DNA of 64,000 nucleotides. Source: Hevea brasiliensis (lineage: Eukaryota > Streptophyta > Magnoliopsida > Malpighiales > Euphorbiaceae). Every line of letters starts with the position of its first letter. Position 1 is the stretch's first letter. Made by a program: the position numbers and the translations under genes. The DNA is taken from contig NC_079507.1 of the NCBI RefSeq assembly GCF_030052815.1, positions 13,662,141-13,726,140 on the forward strand, written 5' to 3'. This document shows, one piece after another, positions 11,285 through 22,006 of the stretch. The notes below the pieces were generated by a model. It was not told where the DNA came from. It worked only from the letters and a program-made list of their open reading frames with translations, and searched no databases.

Positions 11285-11455
11285 TACATCATTTGGGTGA
11301 TCTCTAGGGATCGGATTACACTAACATTGGATCACATCATTTCTGTGATCTCTAGAGATCAGATTGCATTGAAAATAAAATACATCATTTGGGCGATCTC
11401 TAGGGATCGGACTACAATAAAGGTCTAACTACATCATTTGGGCGATCTCTAGAGA
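11285..11455. repeat. Degenerate 45-55-bp tandem repeat in the inverted LTR, 4 units
   Basis: Four units share ACATCATTTGGGCGATCTCT followed by AGGGATCGGA. It is the counterpart of the three-unit block at 6468-6612. Confidence 0.75.
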
Positions 11456-11510
11456 CCTGTGGAACATCCTATCTAAAAGGCCTATGTCAAAGCCTAGTCT
11501 TGTGGCTGAA

Positions 11511-11855
11511 TCAAAAGAGGTGTTCGATCAGGAGACCTGCTGTTGACATCGGATAGATGTACAGCTCAGATGGGGTGACTATGACTCCCATGAAGATGAG
11601 AGACATCGTCACTGATGTTACCACTCGAAACCGACCCGCTGTCGGAACACCCAATGTGGAGGAAAGGCGCCGGAACCCAATGCGATGAGAAGCCGAATGA
11701 ACTCGGTTGGCGACTCGAGATCGGTACAACCAAAGTCCATAATACTGATCGGTCAAATCCGGTCCTCTCACCATCGTCGTAAAGGTCATTCGATCACGGG
11801 ATCGTGAATTTTCGATCGGTAAGTAAAGAAGTTCATCGGAAAAGATCAAAGCCAC
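11511..11855 (-). other. Possible second antisense LTR open frame
   Basis: An open stretch of about 114 codons lies 90 bases downstream of the minus-strand TATA box at 11947-11954. It begins without an ATG; the first in-frame ATG is at 11789, giving about 93 residues ('MTFTTMVRGPDLTDQYYGLW'). I recognise no domain. The left LTR copy has lost the frame and carries a 44-bp repeat in its place. It may be the remains of a small antisense gene or chance; confidence is low. Confidence 0.3.
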
Positions 11856-12560
11856 GATTATAGCGAACTTCCGGGCGGCTAGAAACGAGGAAAGTAAGAA
11901 AGGAAGAGAGGAAAATCAGATGAAAGAAATGTCTCTGCGACGGGAGTATATATAAGGAAAATGAGCATTTATTCTTTGGCAGAAAGCGGCAACGCCGGGA
12001 ATCGAGGACAATTAATACTTTGACCAGACCGGACCTGAAGAAGGTAAAAGATCGGAATAGTAGATCGGAAGGTGGGAGACCAGCATGAAAGGTCGGAAAG
12101 AACATGTGAAGGAGATCAGAAAGAGGAGGGATCGGTAGGTAAAAGGAATAAGACAAATTCTAATAACCGTCGTCAGAATCAGAGCCGAGGTAGTTAAGGC
12201 GTTGCGACGAGATCTCCACCGCGCCAAAGAATCGCCCGCAATCTTGCGAGTGCGAGGTATGTCATGTGATCCTGTACATCCCAATCTCCACCGTTGATCC
12301 CACTTGTAAGGACAAACCGGAACCCTTAGATCAAGAGAGAAGGCGACAATACGGCGTCTTTCGCTCTTAACCCTCGGATCGTTCGGACAAGGAAATTTGG
12401 GACCGTCGGATGGAAAGAAGAAAAGGACAAATATTATGAAGAGTGATCTCAACCATTCATTTCGATTCTCTTTAATTCTGAACCTCCGATCATGTCCTTG
12501 AAATCTCGACCCTCCATCTCCCTCAAATAAATCGACCCTTCACGAAGAGCACCCGATTCC

Positions 12561-12568
12561 TATAAATA
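12561..12568 (+). promoter_or_regulatory. Sense TATA box of the truncated Ogre LTR
   Basis: TATAAATA in CGATTCCTATAAATACTGC, matching the sense box at 5478-5485 of the other LTR copy. Confidence 0.55.
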
Positions 12569-13627
12569 CTGCATAAAAAGCTGTTCAAGGGACGGCAAGA
12601 AAAAATAGACAAGAGGTCATTATTATAGCGGAGGAACTCTGAAATTTCATTTGGTTTACTACTCTGCTACTTAGAAGTGTCAATCAAAAGACTTTGAAAC
12701 AAGTTTTTAAAGTGTTTTTCTTGAAAAGATTGCGAATCTGGAACTCTACATTTCAGTTTGTTCATTATCTGGTCACACTCTCACTTTACGCCATTTTATC
12801 ATTTCTGTCCAAGCTCAACTTCATTCTATTCGGTTCTTTTCATCTTGATGCAGTCGCATTTTAGCTAAGCACCCTCCGGTTCTGAAGAACACCACTCTCG
12901 AGCTAATCGGTCCATGGTCTTATCCTATTTGCCACCCAGTAACTATTTTAGTAGACCGCTCCTCACGGTAAGAGTTCATCTGCTGTTTACGTTTATTTTC
13001 CGCACTTCTTTTGTTCTTCATACATCTACAACTTTCTTCAAGATTATTTTGTACAAAGAGAACCCAAGAAGAATGTTACTGTAAGAGCTCATATCACTGT
13101 TTTATCGAGTGTCTACATTTACTTTCTGCATTTTCTTTGTTGTTCTCACATCTGTGACTTGCTTCGTTTGCACAAGCGATCCCCAAAGAATGACACTCTC
13201 GAATCATCTATTTCGTGATCAGTTCATTTTATTAATCTTCATCCTTTTAAAGTAAGTTTTCTAACTCTTAGTAGTATGTAAGTGGTTGGGTAAACGTAGG
13301 TAACTGCAACTTAGGGGTCTCTTTTAAAGGAGAGAACATGAATAACACGTCAGGAAGATAGCCAAACTATTAGGCTGACGTAAACAGCAAATGGAACCAA
13401 AGTAAACATAACAGAATAGATCGGATGTTAATAGATATTGGTAAAATGACTACATGAAAAGGTCAGTGAATCAAGTCTAGTATTCCCGTTCACCACGGGT
13501 ATCCGAAACCTTATCCCGACATCTTTGAATGCGAATTCTTAGTTTTAGGTTCTTAGGACCGTGGCGTAGTTAAATTTTTAAAGGTCGGAAAAGTTTTTGT
13601 CCGAGTCCCGTCAAAATAGGAGATGTC

Positions 13628-14006
13628 GGAAGAGTCCTTATCCTATCCTTGCCTAAAAGTTTTAAATCAACTCTTAAAGGAGATCGGAGGAGGATTCTTA
13701 TCCGGTCTCCCTTCAAAATTTTGATAAACATTAAGTAGGGATCGGAGGAGAGTTCTTATCCGGTCTCAACTCAAAACATTAATAAATAACTCTAAAAGAG
13801 ATCGGAGGAGGGTTCTTATCCGGTCTCCCTTCAAATTTTAATAAACATTAAATAGGGATCGGAGGAGAGTTCTTATCCGGTCTCAACTCAAAACATTAAT
13901 AAATAACTCTAAAAGAGATTGGAGGAGGGTTCTTATCCGGTCTCCCCTCAAAATTTTAATAAACAACTTAAAAGAGATCGGGGGAGAGTTCTTATCCGAT
14001 TCTCAC
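13628..14006. repeat. About 60-bp minisatellite, 7 units, inverted copy
   Basis: Seven units with GTTCTTATCCGGTCTC at about 60-base spacing, the reverse complement of the ten-unit block at 3868-4420. Confidence 0.9.
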
Positions 14007-14366
14007 ACCCGTTCACTAAGGTTGTCTCATTTACTTATGTATCTGGGTGATCCAAATTTAGTGAAAAATCAAATATTCCTTCTACCAAAAGGATTAACAT
14101 TGCCGCCTAAGCCCTCCTAACTAATTTATAAAGGGCCTTGAATTAAATCTACTTACCCTTATTAAGGGACGAGGTGGGGTGCCTAACACCTTCCCCACCC
14201 GTTTACGGACCCCGAACTTAGAATCTCTGTTTTGAAGTGGTTTCATTTTTAATTTAACTTCTCAAATGGTTTTCTTTAGTTTCCCTCAAAACTAAGGTGG
14301 CGACTCCTCACTTTTTCCCACTTCGGTGAGGGATCGTCCAGGCGACCGCAAAATCCCATTGCGACA

Positions 14367-15330
14367 CATACACATAAATTCCATTCATTTAATTCACAAA
14401 TTCTTGCTTATTTTAGGTCTCTAATCATGGAAAGAGAAAGATGTATGCATAATAGGCACTAACCTCTTGTAGGGCAGAATTTTCCCAAGCTTGACTTCAC
14501 TTTCTTTCACTTTCTTCTCTTCTAATGGCTGCCCAAATTTAGCTCTAGTGATAAAGAAAATTTTTTGTGAAGAGAGGGTGAGGTTTTGGTGTAGTTGGCT
14601 ATGGAATCAAGCTCATTTGGAGCTTTAATGGTGGTTTTCCTCTTTTTGTTTTCTTTGGTGCGGGAATGAAATGAAGGGGCTGCTGCTTTCTTTAATTTTT
14701 TTGGCCATATTTATCTTTTTTTATTTGTTAATTGAATGTTTGTTTAAATGTGATTGGTGGTAGCTTTTTAAATGACATCATCATATGTCATAATTTGCTT
14801 TTTATTTCATTTTTCTTTTCTTTTCATCACTACTCATTTTCACTTTAATTTTTAGTAATATTTATTCATATTTTAGACCATAATAATTATTTACTCAACT
14901 GGACAAGTCGGCCAAAAATCGTCTCTGAAGGCAAAATGACCAAAATGCCCTCCGTTTGGCTTAACGGGTCAAAATTGTCTGTACCGGTTGAAAAATTTTT
15001 CTAAATATTTTCTTGGCATTCTAATTCCATAATAACCTCAATGACCCTTCTCTGGAGTCCCAAAAATTATTTTATGAATTTTTCCCTGGGTCTAGGGCTC
15101 CTTGTTGCGAGAACCGCAACTTCCCTCTGGTTACCCATTGCTTGGGCACCGGCTCGTTTAACTTGGTTGTATTTTATTTCTAAAATTTTTCCTAAATTTT
15201 TCTTATTAATATTTGAGTTAATTATGGTTCCTCACTTTAGTTTAAATATTTTTTCGGACATTCTAGTATGGGACCGACCTGATCATCGAACGATGGGAAT
15301 GTACGGAGTTGCTACCGGGAGGATGTTACA
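14367..15330 (-). mobile_element. Family A LTR fragment
   Basis: Minus-strand LTR that begins TGTAACATCCTCCCGG at 15330 and matches family A LTRs (26435 and 34352) over about 960 bases. It is cut at 14367 by the Ogre LTR, at the point equivalent to ATTTGTGTGTATG about 960 bases into the family A LTR. It is inserted in family B pol directly before the codons for '[15 protein letters not shown]'. Its remaining part lies beyond the left edge of the window. Confidence 0.85.
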
Positions 15331-18028
15331 AACTGCTTGACAAGGGCTTTATCCGCCCTAGTGTGTCCCCTTGGGGAGCGCCAGTGTTGTTTGTAAAGAA
15401 GAAAGATGGCACTCTTCGTTTATATATTGACTATCGGCAGTTGAATAAGGTGACAATAAAGAACAGATATCCATTACCCTGCATTGATGACTTGTTTGAT
15501 CAGTTGAGGGGTGCAGCTGTGTTCTCCAAAATTGACCTGAGATCAGGTTATTATCAGCTGAAAGTACAAGAGCAGAGTATTTCTAAAACTGCCTTCAGAA
15601 CCTGCTATGGCGATTATGAGTTTTTGGTTATGCCATTTGGGTTAACTAATGCTCCGGCTGCTTTTATGGATTTGATGAACACTATCTTCAGACCATACCT
15701 CGATCAGTTTGTTGTGGTATTTATCGATGATATATTGGTTTATTCGAGGAATGCAGAAGAGCATGATAGACATCTGCGGATTGTACTGCAGACTTTGAGG
15801 GAGAAACAACTATACGCTAAATTGTCGAAATGTGAATTTTGGCTGAAGGAGATATCCTTTTTGGGGCACATAGTATCATCAGAGGGTATTAAGGTAGATC
15901 CTAGCAAGATTGAAGCTGTCCTTAATTGGAAACCACCCAGAAATGTCACAGAGATTCACAGTTTTTCTGGGTTTAGCTGGATACTACCGTCAGTTTGTGA
16001 AGGGATTCTCAACGTTGGCATCTCCATTGACCAAGCTACTTAGAAATGATGTGAAATTTCAGTGGACGAACAAATGCCAGCAAAGTTTTGATGAATTGAA
16101 GAGATGTTTGACTGAGGCTCCAGTCCTGACTTTACCTACTCCGGGTAAAGAGTACACAGTTTATAGCGATGCTTCTCACAACGAGTTAGGTTGTGTGTTG
16201 ATGCAAGATCGAAATGTCATTGCCTATGCATCACGCCAGCTAAAACCGCATGAGAGGAATTATCCGACACATGATTTGGAGCTTGCAGCCATTGTATTTG
16301 CTCTTAAGATCTGCAGACATTATTTGTATGGGGAGAAGTGTTATATCTACACAGATCATAAGAGTTTGAAGTATTTGGGCACCCAGAAAGAGTTGAATTT
16401 GAGACAGAGGAGGTGGTTAGAGTTGATAAAAGACTATGATTATCTGATAGACTATCAGCCAGTGAAAGCTAATGTTGTGGCTGACGCCCTAAGTCGCAAG
16501 ACTATGGCAAGTCTACAGGTTACTCCTTTGTCTTTGGTACATGAGTTGAGGTTATTACATGCCAGTTTAGAGAATAATGATGATGGGCAGGCAGCAGTTG
16601 CATGGCATGTACAACCAGTGTTGATTGATCAGATCAGAATGGCTGCTCAGAAAGATGAAAGGTATCAGAATCTGTTGGAAGAAGTCCGGCAGGGCAAGAA
16701 ACCAGAGTTCTCAATCAGAGATGATGGTTTACTGCTACACCAAGGCAGAATGTGTGTTCCTAATGATGTTGATTTGAGGCAAATCATTTTGAAGGAAGCA
16801 CATGAGTCTCCTTTTGCCATGCCCCCTGGTGGTACAAAAATGTATAGAGGGCTAAAGGAGCATTACTGGTGGATGGGTATGAAAAGAGATGTGGCAGAGT
16901 TTGTGTCCAAATGCCTAACTTGTCAGCAAGTAAAGGCAGAGCATCAAGTACCCACTGGGTTGTTACATCCACTACCAGTGCCGGAATGGAAATGGGAAAG
17001 AATAACAATGGATTTTGTAATGGGACTTCCGCAGACACAGAAGAGTCATGATGCAGTATGGGTCATTATCGATAGATTGACTAAGTCTGCTCATTTTCTG
17101 CCACTCCGAATGGACTACAATTTGGACAGATTGGCCAAGTTGTATATTGATGAGATTGTGAGACTTCATAGAGTGCCAGTATCCATTGTATTAGACAGAG
17201 ATCCTAGGTTCACTTTTAGATTCTGGGGTGGTCTTCAGAGAGCCCTAGGAACTAGATTGAACTTCAGTACTGCATTCCACCCACAGACAGATGGCGAGTC
17301 TAAGAGAGTAATTCAGATCTTGGAGGACATGCTACGGGCTTGTGTGATTGAGTTTGAGGGTAGTTGGGATACACACTTGCCTTTGATTGAGTTTGCTTAC
17401 AACAACAGTTACCAATCAAGCATTGGGATGCCTCCATATGAAGCTTTGTATGGCAGGAAATGTAGAACCCAGTTGTGTTGGGATGACGTGGGTGAAAGAA
17501 AAATGATTGGACCCAACATTGTTCAACAGTGAAGAGAAAATCGAGTGTCGAGACCGACTTAAAAGCGCATCGAACCGTCAAAAGTCCTATGTTGATTTGA
17601 AAAGAAGGGATATTGAGTATGCGATGGGTGAGAAAGTTTTCCTCAAGGTTTCTCCTTGGAAGAGGATTATGAGATTCGCGGGAAGGAAACTAAGTCCTCG
17701 TTTTATCGGGCCATATGAGGTATTGGAAAGAGTGGGTCCTTTGGCATATCGTTTGGCACTACCTCCAGAGTTAGAGAAGATACATAATGTCTTCCATGTG
17801 TCTATGTTGAGGAGGTATCGATCAGACCCATCTCATGTACTACCAGTAGAGGAAATTGAAGTAAATCCAGACCTCACATATGAAGAAGAACCCATAAAGA
17901 TTCTGGCGTATGAGGTGAAGCAGCTACGGAACAAGCAGATACCGTTGGTAAAAGTGCTGTGGAACCATCATTCGGGCAAAGAGGCTACTTGGGAACGAGA
18001 AGAGGACATGAGGAGACAACACCCATAG
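15331..18028 (+). pseudogene. pol: Family B Tekay/Del-like pol: RT, RNase H, integrase, chromodomain
   Basis: The part starts within the RT domain ('[18 protein letters not shown]'). RT has the catalytic '[10 protein letters not shown]' (around 15715). RNase H follows with '[15 protein letters not shown]' and '[10 protein letters not shown]'. The integrase zinc finger keeps '[12 protein letters not shown]' but has Pro in place of the second His ('FAMPPGG'). The catalytic core keeps both Asp (in 'TMDFVMG' and 'VLDRDPRF') but reads 'DGESKRVIQ', with Lys where the third acidic residue is expected. The C-terminus is a Tekay-type chromodomain ('VKVLWNHHSGKEATWE'). Frameshifts lie near 15960 (extra T in a T run) and 17520-17570. 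Protease and gag are lost left of 15331 behind the inserted LTR. Unlike family A, there is no intron-like insertion after 'VIQ'. Confidence 0.85.
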
Positions 18029-18076
18029 CTGTTCAGAGATTGATACCAGGTAAAAATTTCAAGACGAAATTTATTT

Positions 18077-18090
18077 AAGGGGGGGAGAAT
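18077..18090 (+). promoter_or_regulatory. Polypurine tract of family B
   Basis: AAGGGGGGGAGAAT directly before the LTR start TGTAACACCC. This is the plus-strand primer for reverse transcription. Confidence 0.85.
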
Positions 18091-19565
18091 TGTAACACCC
18101 CCGTTGCATAGCCTGGTATATTTCACTATTCCGGTGATCGATGTCGGTCCGGACAATTAATGGGATTAGGGCCACACTTAAGACAATTTGAAAAGCCATA
18201 AACACAAATAATTAGTAATATTTAATTAGTTAACTATAAATAAGAAAAACAGAACATAAGAGGTTAAACGAGCCGAGAGTCACAGCGATGAGTGACCTCC
18301 TCGGGAACGACTGCGAAGTCATTTTAAACTCAAATTTCGAATCGTAAAAAGTGACGCTGCGGTCCTTAGGACCCTTATGAACACAGTGGAAAAGAGAAAA
18401 TGACAAAAAAGAACTGTTAAGCCAGTCAAATAATTAGGTTAGGGAGCCAGAAGAAATATTGGATTATTTGCAAACCGGGATGAACCGGCGAGGGGCAATT
18501 TGGTCAATTGACCCCGAGAGCTGACTCCTGACCTAACTGTCCAATAAAATCGGAGAAAAGAAAATTTTGGAATCGAGAATTAAATTAAAGAACTAATAAA
18601 AAAAAAAGAAAAAGAGATGAAAATGAAAAAGTCAAAAGTTATGACATCATGCATGATGCCATAACTAAATTAATAAATTGAATTATTTAATTGGGATTTT
18701 TTTTGTGGTCTTCCATAAATTAAATTAGATAAAGGAAAAGCAAAAAAAAAAAGAAACAAAAAGGTCTTCTTCTTCCCTTGGTTGCCGCCCACCTTCTCCC
18801 TCTCATCTCCATGAAATTTTCTTTCTTAAGCTTACAATTAAGCTTGATTCTCTCCACTTAATCAACATAACTCCCTTAAATACCTCACTAGAACTTGTGA
18901 TCTCAACTTGAGAAGAGGATTTCAAGAAGAAAGAGGAGTTAAAGATAGTGATTTGAAGCTTTAAGTGAGGTTAGCATATCAAACTCCTTATTTTTCCATT
19001 TACATGCATAAGTAGTGGTTGAAATGAGCTTAGAACTTGATTTAAATGAAATAAAAATGGGGGAAGAATCAAACTGAATTTTTGGGCAGCTTGAGAGGAA
19101 TATGATTTGCATGAATATGATACATTTGAATGAGTTTAGAAATCTTCCTTAGTTGAATGATTAGTATTAATACCATTAAGTGTAATTAATTGCAACAAAG
19201 TAGTGAAATTGATGAGTTAGGGTTTTGAATGCTAGGGTTGTGAACCAAATTTTGGAAAAATGCATAAATGGCATCTTGGACCTATTGTGAAGTGAAATAA
19301 TGGTCAATTATGACAAAATAACTTGTGTGGGAATGATAGGAAACTAAGTTAAATTCGGAGGTAAATGGTTATCTTTCTTGTGACATGACCAAACCACTGA
19401 AGGACCAAAACTCAAATTTTACAAGTCTAATTGATATGCCACCAATTGGGGATGAAAATAGACATAAAATAGCACAATTTTCATTGAGGAACCATGGCCA
19501 AAACTGACCAAAACTTGGTGAAACAATTGACCAAAGTGAAATGAGAAGCGAGCTGCCACCAAACT

Positions 19566-19596
19566 GACCAAATGAACAGTAACTATTCATTTGGTC
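19566..19596. repeat. Conserved LTR palindrome (CCAAATGAA...TTCATTTGG)
   Basis: A 31-base inverted repeat, 14 of 15 positions paired around a central A. Counterparts occur at 27899-27929, 35812-35844, 55897-55926, 59659-59689, 63678-63707 and, without its centre, 22630-22651. Confidence 0.85.
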
Positions 19597-20732
19597 ATAA
19601 CTCGAGTTAGACAGGTCAAATTGACCTGAAATTTTGCCAGGGGTTAGAGGAGATATAGACCTAAAACTTTCATGAAGAACATCACCCCAAAGTATGCCAT
19701 TAACCCATTCAAATTATTGAGCAAAGTTGAGTTACCAAACCTGCAACTCTGCAGATTTTCAGTTGAGCAGTAAAGTTTGGATGACTATAACTCTGTCTAG
19801 GAAACTCGGATTTAGGCGATTCTTGAACCGATGGAAACCTAAGACATAGTAGAACATTTCATATGAAGAAAGTTAGACCAAATTATGAACTTAACTTGAT
19901 CAAATTACGAACCAAAGTTGGATCAAAATCTGCCAGAACCCAAAATACCCGGTATGAGCGATTGCGTGAGCGATAAACTTATTTTGACCATAACTTGAGC
20001 TACAAAACTCCAATTGAGGTGATCCAAAAATGAGAATACACTTAAGACAATAAGGAACATTTTCTATGAAGGAAGTTTTGTCAAAATCCAACAGTAGATC
20101 GACCAATGGAGCGATTGCAACCAGACACTAAAGCGAAAATTGGCAATTTTGCCAAAATGACCTATGCTTTCAAAAAAAACGACAAAAACCAACAAGTTTA
20201 GTGACCAAAATGTGGTATGTGGGTGAAGTTGGAGTTCCCATACCTATTAAGCCTCAGAAAGTCAACTATTTGACTTAAATAGTGCAGTGAATAGTAACCC
20301 GAAACACAAAATTTCGAGAACATCGAATTTAAAAGCGTTAGAACTAGGTAAATCACGAAGCAAAAATTTATTTTAGGATTTATGTTAAGTTCTAGTATTG
20401 AAACATTGTAAAATTTTGTGTTTCAGTTGAAAAGAATATCGGGAAGGAACCGAGGAAGCGAGTCGAGGCTAAGGGCGACTAAGCAGCGTTTGTGCATAAT
20501 AAACCCTATTTAAGCATTTTATTTTTGAAAAATTGATTTAGTACGCAATATGAATTTAAGAACTTTGTGTTGCCATCTTGTGATTAAATTGTAATTTTGG
20601 AAATTGATTTGATCTTTGTGTGCAATATTTGAATAAAGTGTTTGAAATGGATTTTTGATTCACACTTAACATGACAGTTACTTATTAATCCTCCTCCATT
20701 TATGGGGTGAGATCGTTTATTTTCCTCCCTCT

Positions 20733-20784
20733 CTGGCTTGCCAGTTGAGGTTGTAAATCGGATGAGTACTCATTAGCTAGCTAG
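20733..20784 (+). repeat. Palindrome cluster of the B/D/G LTR type
   Basis: CTGGCTTGCCAG (20733-20744), ATGAGTACTCAT (20762-20773) and TAGCTAGCTAG (20774-20784) follow each other. The ATGAGTACTCAT palindrome recurs at 44862-44873 (family G) and 39534-39545 (family D). Confidence 0.8.
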
Positions 20785-21064
20785 CCACCTCCCTCATTGA
20801 TTTCGATTAATGGGGTTGTAGATTGCTTTGTCGTGGTGTACAACGCCGCATTGATCGTAAATTTTGTGTCATGGTTTAAGTTATGTATGATTTTGGCAAC
20901 ACTGTATTTATGAAATTGTTTGACTAAATTGTGTTTAATATATTTTTTGACAAAATGAGTTGTTATGAGCTTTGATATTTGTGAAATGTGATGGTAAAGT
21001 ATTCAAATTATGTTTCATCAATAAATGATTTATGTATCGCATTTTAAATTTTTATTGTGCACCA

Positions 21065-21084
21065 CTGAGTATGTTTATACTCAG
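21065..21084 (+). repeat. Conserved LTR hairpin after CACCA, family B
   Basis: CTGAGTATGTTTATACTCAG: an 8-bp perfect stem with a GTTT loop, preceded by GTGCACCA and followed by CGATAGC. Other families have CTAAG/CTTAG in place of CTGAG/CTCAG. Confidence 0.85.
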
Positions 21085-21755
21085 CGATAGCTTATTTTGC
21101 TGTCGCAGATAAGAGCAAGGAGAAGGCAGCAGAGTGAGCTGCTACAAACTGGAAAACTACACCATTCTGTTGTACGGGTATTATTTTATACCCTTGTAGA
21201 TAATTTTGATGTAAATATAGAAATGTTGTATGTATCAATGAAAGTGAGCAGTTGTAAATAAATTGTAATAATATTATTTTGGATTTGCTTCTATAAATTT
21301 AATATTTGTACATATGAATTTTCTGCTTTATGCCTTGTAAATGGAGTATTAAATATTTTGTGGTGACAAATTTTGATTAAATTGTGGAATTTGCTTTGAA
21401 GAGACTTGAATTGGGTTGATTTGAGTTTTATTGAAGGTTGGGAGTTGTGAAATATTTTTGAAAGTGCTTTTTACAGCTCTTTGAAGAACTGGTTTCTCAA
21501 AATACAGAGGGAACTCTGTCAAAATTTTTATAAAATTTACGGCAAAACTAAAATGGACAAAAATTTTTATTAGTATTTAAACTTGAATAAATGGTTTTAA
21601 ATTCTTATCAAAATGCTCACCACTTCCAAAATGTAAGAAAATCGTTTTAAAATCCCTTGTAGGGTACTTAATGGGTTATCGGTAGGTGAAGTTCGGTAGT
21701 TCATTAAGTATTCTACGAGATCATGTTATGCCTTATAGAGGGGTAAGGTGTGACA

Positions 21756-22006
21756 ACACTGCAGTGCATCAAAAGGTTAGTGCACTTGTTCTTAATCTAA
21801 TCTAGGGTTTTAATGAATTAATCTGATTAATTTTAACATCTTAAATGGCAAATCTAGATCCAAAACATATTAAAAGAGTTTTAATATGCTGTTTATCGTT
21901 GAAATTAAATAGATAAAAATGAATCTTGCATGATGCATGTGATCCTAGGTGAAAAAGTTTTGAATTCAATGATATAAACTTGTGTTTTTATGCTTCCGCT
22001 CCTACA
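21756..22006 (+). mobile_element. Ty1/copia LTR, 3' end fragment
   Basis: Matches 43720-43965 of the copia 3' LTR (shared AGGTTAGT, TTAAATGGCAAAT, ATGCATGT and ATGCTTCC landmarks). Cut on the left by family B; on the right it meets family F sequence near ATGCTTCCGCTCCTACA, with no primer site following. The right boundary is approximate. Confidence 0.65.

Larger units (their letters stand above)
9425..14366 (+). mobile_element. 5'-truncated Ogre LTR, opposite orientation
   Basis: Inverted copy of 3516-8456: same TATA boxes, minisatellite and antisense ORF, ending in CCCATTGCGACA at 14366. The first 0.97 kb of the LTR is absent at its left edge because the minus-strand Ogre (start 9424) is inserted there. 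The outer end joins a family A LTR at 14367 with no primer site after it, so this is a 3' LTR or solo LTR of an older element. The CATAC following it is a candidate target duplication whose partner lies outside the window. Confidence 0.75.
18091..21755 (+). mobile_element. Family B 3' LTR (3.67 kb)
   Basis: Runs from TGTAACACCC to ...GGGTAAGGTGTGACA. It carries the subterminal box GGTGATCGATGTCGGTCCGG, a long palindrome (19566-19596), a palindrome cluster (20733-20784) and a terminal hairpin (21065-21084). No coding region is evident. The 3' flank continues as a copia LTR, so the element was inserted there; its 5' half is not in view. Confidence 0.9.

Noticed and set aside
15041..15340. Open frame running from the A LTR into RT sequence
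   Set aside because: It is LTR sequence read by chance; its end overlaps the LTR terminus, and the real RT frame is inherited from family B.
19369..20106. Hydrophobic open frames on the minus strand of the B LTR, also seen at 22406-22981, 27616-28070, 35533-35914, 40258-40822 and 59369-59926
   Set aside because: They recur because the LTRs are homologous, carry no known domain and shift frame between copies. They are by-products of AT-rich palindromic LTR sequence.
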